A DNA stretch of 32,178 bases from Streptomyces sp. UNOB3_S3. Lineage in GTDB: Bacteria > Actinomycetota > Actinomycetes > Streptomycetales > Streptomycetaceae. A program made the position numbers and the translations under genes. Under the pieces are notes generated by a model. It worked only from the letters and a program-made list of their open reading frames with translations, was not told the origin of the DNA and searched no databases. Location of the stretch: positions 1 to 32,178 of the forward strand of contig NZ_JAILXP010000029.1 of assembly GCF_020740895.1 (NCBI RefSeq), in the 5' to 3' direction. Below are positions 1-7,230 of this stretch, one piece after another. How positions within the stretch are numbered: position 1 is the first letter of the stretch; the number at the start of each line of letters is the position of its first letter.

Positions 1-1
1 C

Positions 2-61
2 GGCACGCCCCTCCACCTCCCCACCCCCTTCGACCTGGAGCTCGACACGTCGGACTTCTGA
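2..61 (+). CDS. C-terminal end of a probable Uma2-family (DUF820) protein, cut by window start
   Basis: Only the last 19 codons are present. They end in PFDLELDTSDF and a TGA at 59-61. A short 'lP.PF...LDTS.F' ending is typical of the many Uma2-family PD-(D/E)XK-like proteins of Streptomyces, and this memory of the family is the only basis for the name. No catalytic residue lies inside the window. The fragment has streptomycete codon use. Confidence 0.45.
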   Translation, partial: GTPLHLPTPFDLELDTSDF

Positions 62-72
62 TTTCCACATGC

Positions 73-101
73 TTGTCCGATTGTTCGGATAGGGGTAGAA
101 C
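73..101 (+). promoter_or_regulatory. Possible vegetative promoter for the HTH-MurA gene
   Basis: TTGTCC (73-78) and TAGAAC (96-101) are separated by 17 bp, each matching four of six bases of the sigma-70/HrdB consensus. A short dyad, TCCGA-TTGT-TCGGA (76-80/85-89), lies between the hexamers and could bind a repressor. It is the best promoter-like match before the gene at 161. Confidence 0.35.
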
Positions 102-132
102 GCATGGAGAGGCCATGGCGCATGCGGAAGGA

Positions 133-148
133 ATCTCATATCTGAGAT
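133..148. promoter_or_regulatory. Perfect inverted repeat upstream of HTH-MurA, candidate operator
   Basis: ATCTCA-TATC-TGAGAT is a perfect 6-bp dyad ending 12 bases before the start codon. The gene it precedes encodes its own Cro/C1-type DNA-binding domain, so autoregulation through this site is a natural hypothesis. A second dyad, GTCTG-N8-CAGAC (152-156/165-169), straddles the start codon. Confidence 0.35.
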
Positions 149-160
149 ACCGTCTGACTC

Positions 161-1690
161 ATGACAGACGCCTACCTCGGCCGTATCGGCAAGCTCATCC
201 GCGACGCCCGGCAGCACCGTGGCTGGACTCAGTCGCAGCTGGCGGACGCGCTCGGGACCAGCCAGAGCGCGGTCAACCGCATTGAGCGGGGAAATCAGAA
301 CATCAGTCTTGATATGATCGCCCGCATCGGTGAGGCCCTCGACAGCGAGATCGTCTCCCTGGGGTACGCCGGACCGATGCATCTGCGCGTCGTCGGCGGA
401 CGCCGGCTCTCCGGTTCGATCGACGTCAAGACGAGCAAGAACGCCTGCGTGGCCCTGCTGTGCGCCACGCTGCTCAACGCCGGGCGCACCACCCTGCGCC
501 GCGTGGCGCGGATCGAGGAGGTCTACCGGATCCTCGAGGTGCTCGCCAGCATCGGCGTCCGGCACCGGTGGATCAACGACGGGAACGACCTCGAGATCGT
601 GCCGCCCGCCGTGCTCGACCTGGGCGCGATGGACACCGAGGCCGCCCGCCGCACCCGTAGCGTCATCATGTTCCTGGGTCCGCTGCTGCACCGCATGGAC
701 CACTTCAAGATCCCCTACGCCGGCGGCTGCGACCTCGGCACCCGTACCGTCCAGCCGCACATGACGGCGCTCCGGCACTTCGGCCTGGAGGTCACGGCCA
801 CCGACGGCACGTACCACGCCCAGGTGGATCGTTCCGTCTCCCCCACGCGCGCCATCGTGCTGACCGAGCGCGGGGACACCGTCACCGAGAACGCCCTGCT
901 CGCCGCCGCCCGGCACGACGGCGTGACCGTCATCCGCAACGCCAGCTCCAACTACATGGTCCAGGACCTCTGCTTCTTCCTGGAGGAGCTGGGCGTACGG
1001 GTCGAGGGCGTGGGCACCACCACCCTCACGGTGCACGGCGTCGCCACCATCGACCGCGACGTGGACTACGCGCCCTCCGAGGACCCGGTCGAGGCCATGA
1101 GCCTGCTCGCCGCCGCCGTGGTGACGGAGTCGGAGCTGACGATCCGCCGGGTGCCGGTGGAGTTCATGGAGATCGAGCTCGCCGTCCTGGAGGAGATGGG
1201 CCTCGACCACGAGCGCAGCCCCGAGTACCGCGCCGACAACGGCCGTACGCGCCTGCTCGACCTGACCGTGCGCCCCTCCAAGCTGCGGGCGCCGATCGAC
1301 AAGATCCACCCGATGCCGTTCCCGGGCCTGAACATCGACAACGTGCCGTTCTTCGCGGCCATCGCCGCGTTCGCCCAGGGCCAGACCCTCATCCACGACT
1401 GGGTCTACGACAACCGCGCCATCTACCTCACCGACCTCAACCGCCTCGGCGCGGACGTCAAGCTCCTCGACCCCCACCGCGTCCTGGTCGAGGGCCCCAC
1501 CCGCTGGCGCTCCGCCGAGATGATGTGCCCGCCGGCGCTGCGCCCCGCCGTGGTCGTGCTGCTGGCGATGATGGCCGCCGAGGGCACCTCCGTGCTGCGC
1601 AACGTCTACGTCATCAACCGCGGTTACGAGGATCTGGCCGAACGCCTCAACTCCATCGGTGCCCAGATCGAGACGTTCCGGGACATCTGA
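161..1690 (+). CDS. murA2: UDP-N-acetylglucosamine 1-carboxyvinyltransferase-like protein with N-terminal HTH (MurA2 type)
   Basis: 509 residues, about 85 longer than normal MurA. Residues 5-65 form a Cro/C1 helix-turn-helix (WTQSQLADALGTSQSAVNRIERG). From about 75 on it is a two-domain EPSP-synthase/MurA fold. By hand alignment to E. coli MurA the key residues are kept: the KN pair (TSKNA), the catalytic loop cysteine (GGCDLGTRTVQPH), an Asp in the FPGLNIDNVPF segment and the Arg of YDNR. It may therefore still transfer enolpyruvate from PEP to UDP-GlcNAc, the first committed step of peptidoglycan synthesis in the cytoplasm. Streptomycetes normally also carry a canonical murA. The ATG at 161 is the only possible start near the domain, because an in-frame TGA lies at 155-157. 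No Shine-Dalgarno is visible at normal spacing, so a leaderless mRNA is possible. What the HTH binds is unknown. Confidence 0.88.
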   Translation: MTDAYLGRIGKLIRDARQHRGWTQSQLADALGTSQSAVNRIERGNQNISLDMIARIGEALDSEIVSLGYAGPMHLRVVGGRRLSGSIDVKTSKNACVALLCATLLNAGRTTLRRVARIEEVYRILEVLASIGVRHRWINDGNDLEIVPPAVLDLGAMDTEAARRTRSVIMFLGPLLHRMDHFKIPYAGGCDLGTRTVQPHMTALRHFGLEVTATDGTYHAQVDRSVSPTRAIVLTERGDTVTENALLAAARHDGVTVIRNASSNYMVQDLCFFLEELGVRVEGVGTTTLTVHGVATIDRDVDYAPSEDPVEAMSLLAAAVVTESELTIRRVPVEFMEIELAVLEEMGLDHERSPEYRADNGRTRLLDLTVRPSKLRAPIDKIHPMPFPGLNIDNVPFFAAIAAFAQGQTLIHDWVYDNRAIYLTDLNRLGADVKLLDPHRVLVEGPTRWRSAEMMCPPALRPAVVVLLAMMAAEGTSVLRNVYVINRGYEDLAERLNSIGAQIETFRDI

Positions 1691-1709
1691 CCCCGCCACC
1701 GCGCCGATA

Positions 1710-1751
1710 CGGCCCCTCCAGGCACCCGAAAGGGCCCGCCGGGAGGGGCCG
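1710..1751 (+). terminator. Stem-loop terminator after HTH-MurA
   Basis: CGGCCCCTCC (1710-1719) pairs perfectly with GGAGGGGCCG (1742-1751). The loop holds a smaller GGC/GCC pairing. It lies 20 bases after the MurA2 stop. There is no U-tract, as is usual for Streptomyces terminators. Its right arm abuts the -35 region of the next gene. Confidence 0.6.
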
Positions 1752-1781
1752 TTGTCGCTCCCCGAGGGGCGTGCGTAGACT
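1752..1781 (+). promoter_or_regulatory. Promoter of the FAD monooxygenase gene
   Basis: TTGTCG (1752-1757) and TAGACT (1776-1781) are 18 bp apart and resemble HrdB-type hexamers. Dyad operators lie immediately downstream, where the transcription start would fall. Confidence 0.5.
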
Positions 1782-1785
1782 CTGA

Positions 1786-1820
1786 CTGACCGAGCGGTCA
1801 GACATATGACCGCCTGGTCA
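1786..1820. promoter_or_regulatory. Two tandem TetR-type operators
   Basis: CTGACCGAGCGGTCAG (1786-1801) has perfect 7-bp arms. TGACCGCCTGGTCA (1807-1820) repeats the same pattern with one mismatched pair. Their centres are 20 bp apart, about two helical turns. They overlap the predicted transcription start of the monooxygenase gene, so a bound repressor would block it. The nearest TetR gene is at 3147-3785, but that gene's own upstream dyad has a different sequence, so the binding protein is not settled. Confidence 0.55.
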
Positions 1821-1854
1821 GTCGCGTGTCCACCGTGAGGGGAGCGGAAAAGAC

Positions 1855-3078
1855 ATGGAACGCACGACATGCTGTGTGGTGGGGGGCGGGCCCGCGGGCA
1901 TGATGCTCGGGCTGCTGCTCGCCAGGGCCGGCGTCGAGGTGACCGTGCTGGAGAAGCACAAGGACTTCCTGCGGGACTTCCGCGGCGACACGGTCCACCC
2001 GTCGACGCTGCGGCTGCTCGACGAACTCGGCCTGGGCGAACGGTTCGCACGGCTCCCGGCGCGCCGGCTGGACCTGGTCCGCGCGCACATCGGCGACACG
2101 GTCGTGACCCTGAGCGACCTGCGGCGCATCCCGGGCCCGCACAAGTACATCGCCATGGTGCCGCAGTGGGACTTCCTCGACCTGCTCGCGAGCGCGGCCG
2201 CCGAGGAGCCGTCCTTCACCCTGCGGATGCGCACGGCCGTCACGGGCCTGCTCACCGAGGGCGGCCGGGTCACCGGCGTGCGGTACGAGGACGCGGACGG
2301 CGCCACCGGGGAGATCAGGGCGGATCTCACGGTCGCCTGCGACGGCCGGGACTCACTGGTCCGTGAACTGGCGGGGCTGCGCCCGGAGTTCTTCGACGTC
2401 CCCATGGACGTCTGGCAGGTCAAGGTGCCCGCGCGGCCCGACGGCGCCAAGGAGGGCGCGATCTTCTTCCGGGCCAAGGGCGGGCAGTTCGCGGCGACGA
2501 CGGACCGGGGCGAGTACTACCAGACGTCCTATCTCATCAAGAAGGGCACCGACCAGGAGCTGCGGGCCAACGGGATCGAGTGGTTCCGCGACCGGCTCGG
2601 CGACCTGTTCGGCTGGGACGAGGAGCTGACGGGCGCCATCGGTTCGTGGGACGACGTGAAGCTGCTCGACGTGACCATGGGCAGACTGCGGCGCTGGTAC
2701 CGGCCGGGTCTGCTGTGCATCGGGGACTCCGCGCACATCATGTCGCCGACGGGCGGCGTCGGCGTCAACCTCGCGGTGCAGGACGCCGTGGCGGCCGGGC
2801 GGATCCTCGCGGGGCCCCTGCTGAACGGCTCGGCCTGCGTGCACGACCTGGAGCGGGTGCAGAAGCGGCGGCTGCTGCCGGCGGCCGTCGTGCAACGGTC
2901 GCAGATCGCCGAGCACGAGGCCGTGCTGCGGCCCGCCCTCGACGGCAGGCTCGACTCCGACCGGCTGCCCGCGCCGATGCGGCTGCTGCGGCGCGTACCG
3001 GCGCTGCGGACCGTGACCGGCTATCTGGGCGGGATCGGGATACGGCCGGAGCACGCGCCCGCCTTCGCCCGGGGCTGA
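1855..3078 (+). CDS. FAD-dependent aromatic monooxygenase (group A, PHBH fold)
   Basis: 407 residues, normal length for single-component flavoprotein hydroxylases. Visible motifs in order: dinucleotide-binding GGGPAG (about residues 10-15) with the acidic LEK end of the second strand; the DG motif ACDGRDSLVR (about 161); the ribityl-binding GD motif IGDSAHIMSPTGGVGVNLAVQDA (about 286). These proteins use NAD(P)H and O2 to hydroxylate a phenol-like substrate, or act on related quinones. The exact substrate cannot be read from sequence. The gene stands alone behind its own promoter with a GGAG ribosome site about 10 bases before ATG. It converges on the TetR gene beside it, and its neighbours suggest a ring-hydroxylation step in aromatic-acid catabolism. 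Confidence 0.85.
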   Translation: MERTTCCVVGGGPAGMMLGLLLARAGVEVTVLEKHKDFLRDFRGDTVHPSTLRLLDELGLGERFARLPARRLDLVRAHIGDTVVTLSDLRRIPGPHKYIAMVPQWDFLDLLASAAAEEPSFTLRMRTAVTGLLTEGGRVTGVRYEDADGATGEIRADLTVACDGRDSLVRELAGLRPEFFDVPMDVWQVKVPARPDGAKEGAIFFRAKGGQFAATTDRGEYYQTSYLIKKGTDQELRANGIEWFRDRLGDLFGWDEELTGAIGSWDDVKLLDVTMGRLRRWYRPGLLCIGDSAHIMSPTGGVGVNLAVQDAVAAGRILAGPLLNGSACVHDLERVQKRRLLPAAVVQRSQIAEHEAVLRPALDGRLDSDRLPAPMRLLRRVPALRTVTGYLGGIGIRPEHAPAFARG

Positions 3079-3146
3079 CGCCGGGGGATCACGGGATCAC
3101 GCGGGGAACCGGTCGGGGCCGCGCGGGCGCCGGGACCGTACGGGGG

Positions 3147-3785
3147 TCAGTCCTGGCGCCGGATCGCGCTGAGCGTGAACGCCACCAGCTCGTCGGCCGC
3201 GGCGTCGAGGTCGTATCCCGGGTGGACGAGCCAGTGGGAGATCACACCGTCGATCGCCCCGCCGATGGCGAGCCCCGCGGTCAGGGGGTCGAAGGGGCGC
3301 AGCCCGCCGGCCTCCTGGCGGCGGGCCAGGAGGCCGGCCAGATATCCCAGGCGGTCGTGGCTGTCGTGGGAGCCGGGATTCTTGAGCCGGGTGCCGCCCT
3401 CGTCGTCGAGGAGCATCTCGGTGATGACGCGGACGTGGCGGCGGTTGTCCCGCTGGTACGAGATCATCGCGCGGACGTAGGTGACGATCGCGGCGCACGG
3501 GTCGGTCTCGCGCTCCACCCGCTCGTGGACGTAGGTCCTGAAGCTCTCCATCACGTGCTCGAGCGTGGTCCGGGCGAGGTTGTCCTTCGACGAGAAGTGG
3601 TAGAGCACGGCGGCCTTGGAGATGCCGGCCGCCTCGGCGATCGCGGAGAGCGAGGTGGCCGGGTAGCCCTTGGTGGAGATCAGGTCGATGGTGCACTCGA
3701 CGATCTGCCGCCGCCGGGCCCGCTCGGTGAAGGTCAGGGCCTCAGGGCCGGAATTCCGGTGATCGGCACTCCGACGAGGGGCCAT
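3147..3785 (-). CDS. TetR-family transcriptional regulator
   Basis: 212 residues from ATG 3785, chosen because AAAGGCGG lies about 10 bases upstream. An in-frame ATG at 3857 has no such site and would add a poorly conserved 24-residue tail. The HTH lies at about residues 43-62 (SLSAIAEAAGISKAAVLYHF), followed by the usual SSKDNL. The rest is an all-helical ligand-binding and dimerisation domain. It follows the acyl-CoA dehydrogenase and RidA genes on the same strand, 84 bp after RidA, and faces the FAD monooxygenase. A perfect dyad just upstream (3827-3843) suggests self-repression. The likely inducer is an aromatic acid or its CoA ester, judged only from context. Confidence 0.88.
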   Translation of the reverse strand: MAPRRSADHRNSGPEALTFTERARRRQIVECTIDLISTKGYPATSLSAIAEAAGISKAAVLYHFSSKDNLARTTLEHVMESFRTYVHERVERETDPCAAIVTYVRAMISYQRDNRRHVRVITEMLLDDEGGTRLKNPGSHDSHDRLGYLAGLLARRQEAGGLRPFDPLTAGLAIGGAIDGVISHWLVHPGYDLDAAADELVAFTLSAIRRQD

Positions 3786-3826
3786 CGACACGCCGCCTTT
3801 GCTCTCACTCCGACACTCCGACACGA

Positions 3827-3843
3827 ACGGTTCTGCGAACCGT
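3827..3843. promoter_or_regulatory. Perfect dyad upstream of TetR gene, candidate auto-operator
   Basis: ACGGTTC-TGC-GAACCGT has perfect 7-bp arms and sits 42 bases before the TetR start codon. Size and symmetry fit a TetR-family operator. The half-site differs from the TGACCG/CGGTCA sites before the monooxygenase. Confidence 0.55.
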
Positions 3844-3869
3844 CCCAAACCGTACACCGGGTGGTATGG

Positions 3870-4286
3870 TCACGGCAGCACGGCCAGCCCGTCCAGTTCC
3901 ACCAGCGCCTCCTCGTCCCAGAGCCGGACCACCCCGACGACGGCCATCGCCGGGTAGTCGCGTCCCGCCAAGCACCGCCAGATCCGGCCGAGTTCACGGG
4001 CGTGCGCCCGGTACGCGCCCACATCCGTCGCGTAGACCGTCACCCGGGCCAGGTGCTCGGGGCCGCCCCCGGCGGCCCCGAGGGCGGTCAGGAGGTTGGC
4101 CAGGGCCCGCTCGAACTGCTCCGGGAGGCCGCCCGCCACGATCTCGCCGTCCGCGTCGAGCGCGGTCTGCCCGGCCAGGAGGACCAGCCGGCCTCCGGTG
4201 GCGGCGACGGCGTGGCTGAAGCCGCGCGCCGGGGCGAGCCCGGCGGGGTCGACGCGCTCCAGGTGCCAGGGCACGTCCCCGCTCAC
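3870..4286 (-). CDS. RidA/YjgF/UK114-family enamine/imine deaminase
   Basis: 138 residues starting at GTG 4286, which overlaps the acyl-CoA dehydrogenase stop as GTGA. Translational coupling is therefore likely. The length is typical of RidA. The C-terminal PAMAVVGVVRLWDEEALVELDGLAV matches the family signature, including the arginine that binds the substrate carboxylate (Arg105 in E. coli RidA). RidA proteins hydrolyse reactive enamines and imines to ketones and ammonia. Here it is co-transcribed with a ring-CoA catabolic dehydrogenase. A 2-aminobenzoyl-CoA pathway makes an enamine intermediate, so a dedicated role in that pathway is a better guess than general housekeeping. The cited Glu120 position appears to be Asp here. 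Confidence 0.85.
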   Translation of the reverse strand: MSGDVPWHLERVDPAGLAPARGFSHAVAATGGRLVLLAGQTALDADGEIVAGGLPEQFERALANLLTALGAAGGGPEHLARVTVYATDVGAYRAHARELGRIWRCLAGRDYPAMAVVGVVRLWDEEALVELDGLAVLP

Positions 4287-5440
4287 CGGTACAGCTCCTT
4301 CGCGATGATCGTGCGCTGCACCTCGCTCGCCCCCTCGTAGATCCGGGGCGCGCGCACCTCCCGGTAGAGGTGCTCCAGGAGGTGACCGCGGGCCAGGGCG
4401 CGGGCGCCGTGGATCTGGACGGCGGAGTCGACGACGTACTGGGCGGTCTCGGTGGCGAAGAGCTTGGCCATCGCCGAGCGCGCGGCCACGCCCGGCTCCC
4501 CCGCGTCGTAGGCCGCCGCGGCCGCCTGGACGAGCAGGCCGGCCGCCTCGGTGCGGGTGGCCATCTCGGCGAGCAGATGGGAGACGGCCTGGAGGTCCTT
4601 CAACGGGCCGTCGAACGCCCGGCGTTCGCCCGCGTGGGCCACCGAGGCGTCCAGGGCGGCCCGGGCCATTCCGACAGCGAAGGCCCCGACGCTGGGACGG
4701 AACAGATCGAGGGTTCCCATGGCAAGCCGGAAGCCCCGGCCCACCTCCCCGACGACGTCGCCGGGGCCCACGGGCACACCGTCGAAGGTGAGCGTGCCCA
4801 GGGGGTGCGGGCCGAGCATCTCCAGCGGTTCGCCGCCGAGGCCGGGGCGGTCGGCGGGGACGAGGAAGGCGGTGACCCCGGCGGCCCGGATCCCCGGGCC
4901 CGTACGGGCGAAGACGGTGTAGACGTCGGCCTGGGGGGCGTTGGAGATCCAGCGCTTCTCCCCGTGGAGCCGCCAGCCCACCGCCCCGGCCGGCCCGGAC
5001 ACCGACCCCGCCCCCGGCTCCGGCTCCGCGTGCAGCTCCAGGGCGGCCGCGTCCGAGCCCGCGCCCGGCTCGCTCAGCGCGAAGGCTGCCACGGCCCGGC
5101 CCGCGGCGACCTCCGGCAGCCAGCGCGCCCGCTGCGCCCGGGTGCCGTGGGCGACGACGGGGTGGGCGCCGAGGCCTTGCAGGGCGAGGGCCGTCTCGGC
5201 CTCCGTGCAGGCGTACGCCAGCGATTCGCGCAACAGGCACAGGTCCAGGGCGCGTACGGGCCCGGCCAGGGGCACCACCCGGGAGAGCAGGCCGAGTTCG
5301 CCGAGCGTCGCGAGGAGCGGCCTGTTGACCCTGCCGGGAGCGCCCCGGTCCGCGACGGGGCGCAAGCGACGGGCGGCGAGCGCGCGCAGCTCCGCGGAGC
5401 CCTTGCGCCGCTCCCCCTCCCCTGTGAACGGTGTGGCCAT
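4283..5440 (-). CDS. Acyl-CoA dehydrogenase
   Basis: 385 residues from ATG 5440, with AGAAGG nine bases upstream. A GTG at 5449 directly abuts that site and is less likely. The three-part fold is visible: helical N-terminus; beta domain with FALSEPGAGSDAAAL and GEKRWISNA, which contact FAD and substrate; and a helical C-terminus with RSAMAKLFATETA and IYEGASEVQR. Glu369 in YEGASE matches the catalytic base position of medium-chain dehydrogenases. It would introduce a 2,3-double bond into an acyl-CoA. In this cluster it probably acts on an alicyclic or ring-opened CoA ester made after the fused monooxygenase/reductase. Coupled downstream to RidA, and divergent from the aryl-CoA ligase. Confidence 0.9.
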   Translation of the reverse strand: MATPFTGEGERRKGSAELRALAARRLRPVADRGAPGRVNRPLLATLGELGLLSRVVPLAGPVRALDLCLLRESLAYACTEAETALALQGLGAHPVVAHGTRAQRARWLPEVAAGRAVAAFALSEPGAGSDAAALELHAEPEPGAGSVSGPAGAVGWRLHGEKRWISNAPQADVYTVFARTGPGIRAAGVTAFLVPADRPGLGGEPLEMLGPHPLGTLTFDGVPVGPGDVVGEVGRGFRLAMGTLDLFRPSVGAFAVGMARAALDASVAHAGERRAFDGPLKDLQAVSHLLAEMATRTEAAGLLVQAAAAAYDAGEPGVAARSAMAKLFATETAQYVVDSAVQIHGARALARGHLLEHLYREVRAPRIYEGASEVQRTIIAKELYR

Positions 5441-5478
5441 CCGACCCACCCTTCTCTCGCGTGGTTTATCGCGCTCTA

Positions 5479-5506
5479 TTGACTGCCGTCACCGACTCGT
5501 TACGCT
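5479..5506 (+). promoter_or_regulatory. Promoter of the aryl-CoA ligase-PaaX operon
   Basis: TTGACT (5479-5484) and TACGCT (5501-5506), spaced 16 bp, are good matches to the vegetative consensus. TCACC (5541-5545) and GGTGA (5558-5562) form a loose dyad in the leader. GTCACCG also lies between the hexamers (5488-5494). The CGGTGA/TCACCG element recurs before the crotonase gene at 11294-11310. Confidence 0.5.
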
Positions 5507-5589
5507 GACAGTGGATCCGCGTCGCTGGCAAGACCCCCGTTCACCTCCGATTTCTCCGGTGATTCCGCCGACGAGGGGGCGCATCCGCG

Positions 5590-7230
5590 ATGGAGCTCAT
5601 GCCATCGGCCCATATCGACACCTTCCCGCGCGACCACCTCCCGCCCGCCGCCCAGTGGCCGGAACTCCGCTTCGACCTCCCCGGCGCCCCGGACCTGCGC
5701 TACCCCGGCCGCCTCAACTGCGCCGAGCGGCTGCTGGACGCCACGGCGGACCGGCTGGGCCCCCGGCGGCCGGCCGTCCTGGACGGGACCGGGGGCGTCT
5801 GGTCGTACGGCCTGCTCAAGGAGCGCGTCGACCGGATCGCGCACACCCTCACCGAGGACCTGGGCGTCGTGCCCGGAAACAGGGTGCTGCTGCGCGGCCC
5901 CACCACGCCCTGGCTGGCGGCCTGCTGGCTGGCCGTGCTCAAGGCGGGCGCGGTGGCGGTGACCGTCCTGGCCGCGCAGCGCCCGCACGAGCTGGCCACC
6001 GTCTGCCGGATCGCCCGCGTCCGGCACGCCCTGTGCGACGCCCGGTCGGCCGACGACCTCAACGCAGCGGACATACCGGACTTACGCATCGCCCTGTACG
6101 GCGGAAACGCACCCGACGACCTTCTGCGGCTCTCGGCAAATAAACCCGCATCCTACGGCGCGGTGGACACCTCCGCCGACGACGTCGCCCTCATCGCCTT
6201 CACCTCCGGCACCACCGGACACCCCAAGGGATGCGTCCACTTCCACCGCGACGTCCTCGCCATCGCCGACACCTTCTCGGCGCACATACTGCGGCCCCGC
6301 CCGGACGACGTCTTCGCCGGCAGCCCGCCGCTCGGCTTCACCTACGGCCTCGGCGGTCTCCTCGTCTTCCCGCTGCACGCCGGGGCGTCCACCGTGCTGA
6401 CCGACTGGAGCGGCCCCGAGCGCCTGCTCGCCGACGTCCAACAGCACCGCGTCTCCGTCCTGTTCACCGCGCCGACCGCCTACCGCGCGATGCTGGGCGC
6501 CCTCGGCCCGTACGACGTGTCGTCCCTCCGCCGGTGCGTCTCGGCGGGCGAGCACCTGCCCGCCGACCTCTGGCACGCGTGGCGGCACGCGACGGGATTA
6601 CGCCTGATCAACGGCATCGGCGCCACCGAGATGCTGCACGTCTTCATCTCCGCCGCCGACGACCGCGTCCGCCCCGGCACGACCGGTCTGCCCGTCCCCG
6701 GCTACGAGGCGCGCGTCGTCGGCGCGGACGGCGCGGACGTGCCCGACGGGCGCCCCGGCCTGCTGGCCGTGCGCGGCCCCACCGGCTGCCGCTACCTCGC
6801 CGACGAACGGCAGCGCGTATACGTACGCGACGGCTGGAACCTCACCGGCGACACCTACGTCCGCGAGCCGGACGGCTACTTCCGCTTCGTGGCCCGCGCC
6901 GACGACATGATCGTCTCGGCCGGGTACAACATCGCCGGACCCGAGGTCGAGGAGGCCCTGCTGCGCCATCCCGACGTCCTGGAGGCGGCCGTCGTCGGCC
7001 GCCCGGACGAGCGGCGCGGGCAGATCGTCGTCGCCCACGTCGTCCTGCGGGAAGGGGTCCCGCCCACCGCGCAAACGGTCGCGGAGCTAAGAGAGTTCAC
7101 CAAAAAGGAGATCGTTCCGTACAAGTGCCCTCGCGAGATCGTGTTCCTCCCCGCCCTTCCCCGCACGCCCACCGGCAAATTGCAGCGATTCAGGCTGCGT
7201 TCCGGCGCTTTACAGTTTCCCCGTGACTGA
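5590..7230 (+). CDS. Aryl-CoA ligase, probable 2-aminobenzoate/benzoate-CoA ligase
   Basis: 546-residue ANL-superfamily enzyme. AMP-binding signature TSGTTGHPKG is near residue 205, the GATE motif near 340, the hinge region GYFRFVARADDMIVSAGYNI near 435, and the C-terminal catalytic lysine in RTPTGKLQR. The stretch PPLGFTYGLGGLLVFPLHAGAS and the GCVHFHRD segment after the P-loop are like benzoate- and 2-aminobenzoate-CoA ligases. It would activate the aromatic acid with ATP and CoA in the cytoplasm. The gene has two in-frame TTA codons (6082-6084 and 6598-6600), so full-length protein should need the bldA leucyl-tRNA. RBS GAGGGGG lies about 10 bases before ATG 5590. An ATG at 5599 is the alternative. 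The gene overlaps the PaaX gene by 8 bases. Confidence 0.85.
   Translation: MELMPSAHIDTFPRDHLPPAAQWPELRFDLPGAPDLRYPGRLNCAERLLDATADRLGPRRPAVLDGTGGVWSYGLLKERVDRIAHTLTEDLGVVPGNRVLLRGPTTPWLAACWLAVLKAGAVAVTVLAAQRPHELATVCRIARVRHALCDARSADDLNAADIPDLRIALYGGNAPDDLLRLSANKPASYGAVDTSADDVALIAFTSGTTGHPKGCVHFHRDVLAIADTFSAHILRPRPDDVFAGSPPLGFTYGLGGLLVFPLHAGASTVLTDWSGPERLLADVQQHRVSVLFTAPTAYRAMLGALGPYDVSSLRRCVSAGEHLPADLWHAWRHATGLRLINGIGATEMLHVFISAADDRVRPGTTGLPVPGYEARVVGADGADVPDGRPGLLAVRGPTGCRYLADERQRVYVRDGWNLTGDTYVREPDGYFRFVARADDMIVSAGYNIAGPEVEEALLRHPDVLEAAVVGRPDERRGQIVVAHVVLREGVPPTAQTVAELREFTKKEIVPYKCPREIVFLPALPRTPTGKLQRFRLRSGALQFPRD

Noticed and set aside
2580..4340. 586-codon plus-strand frame across the monooxygenase 3' end and the TetR and RidA genes
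   Set aside because: It crosses three real genes on two strands, is Arg/Gly-rich and shows no third-position bias of its own.
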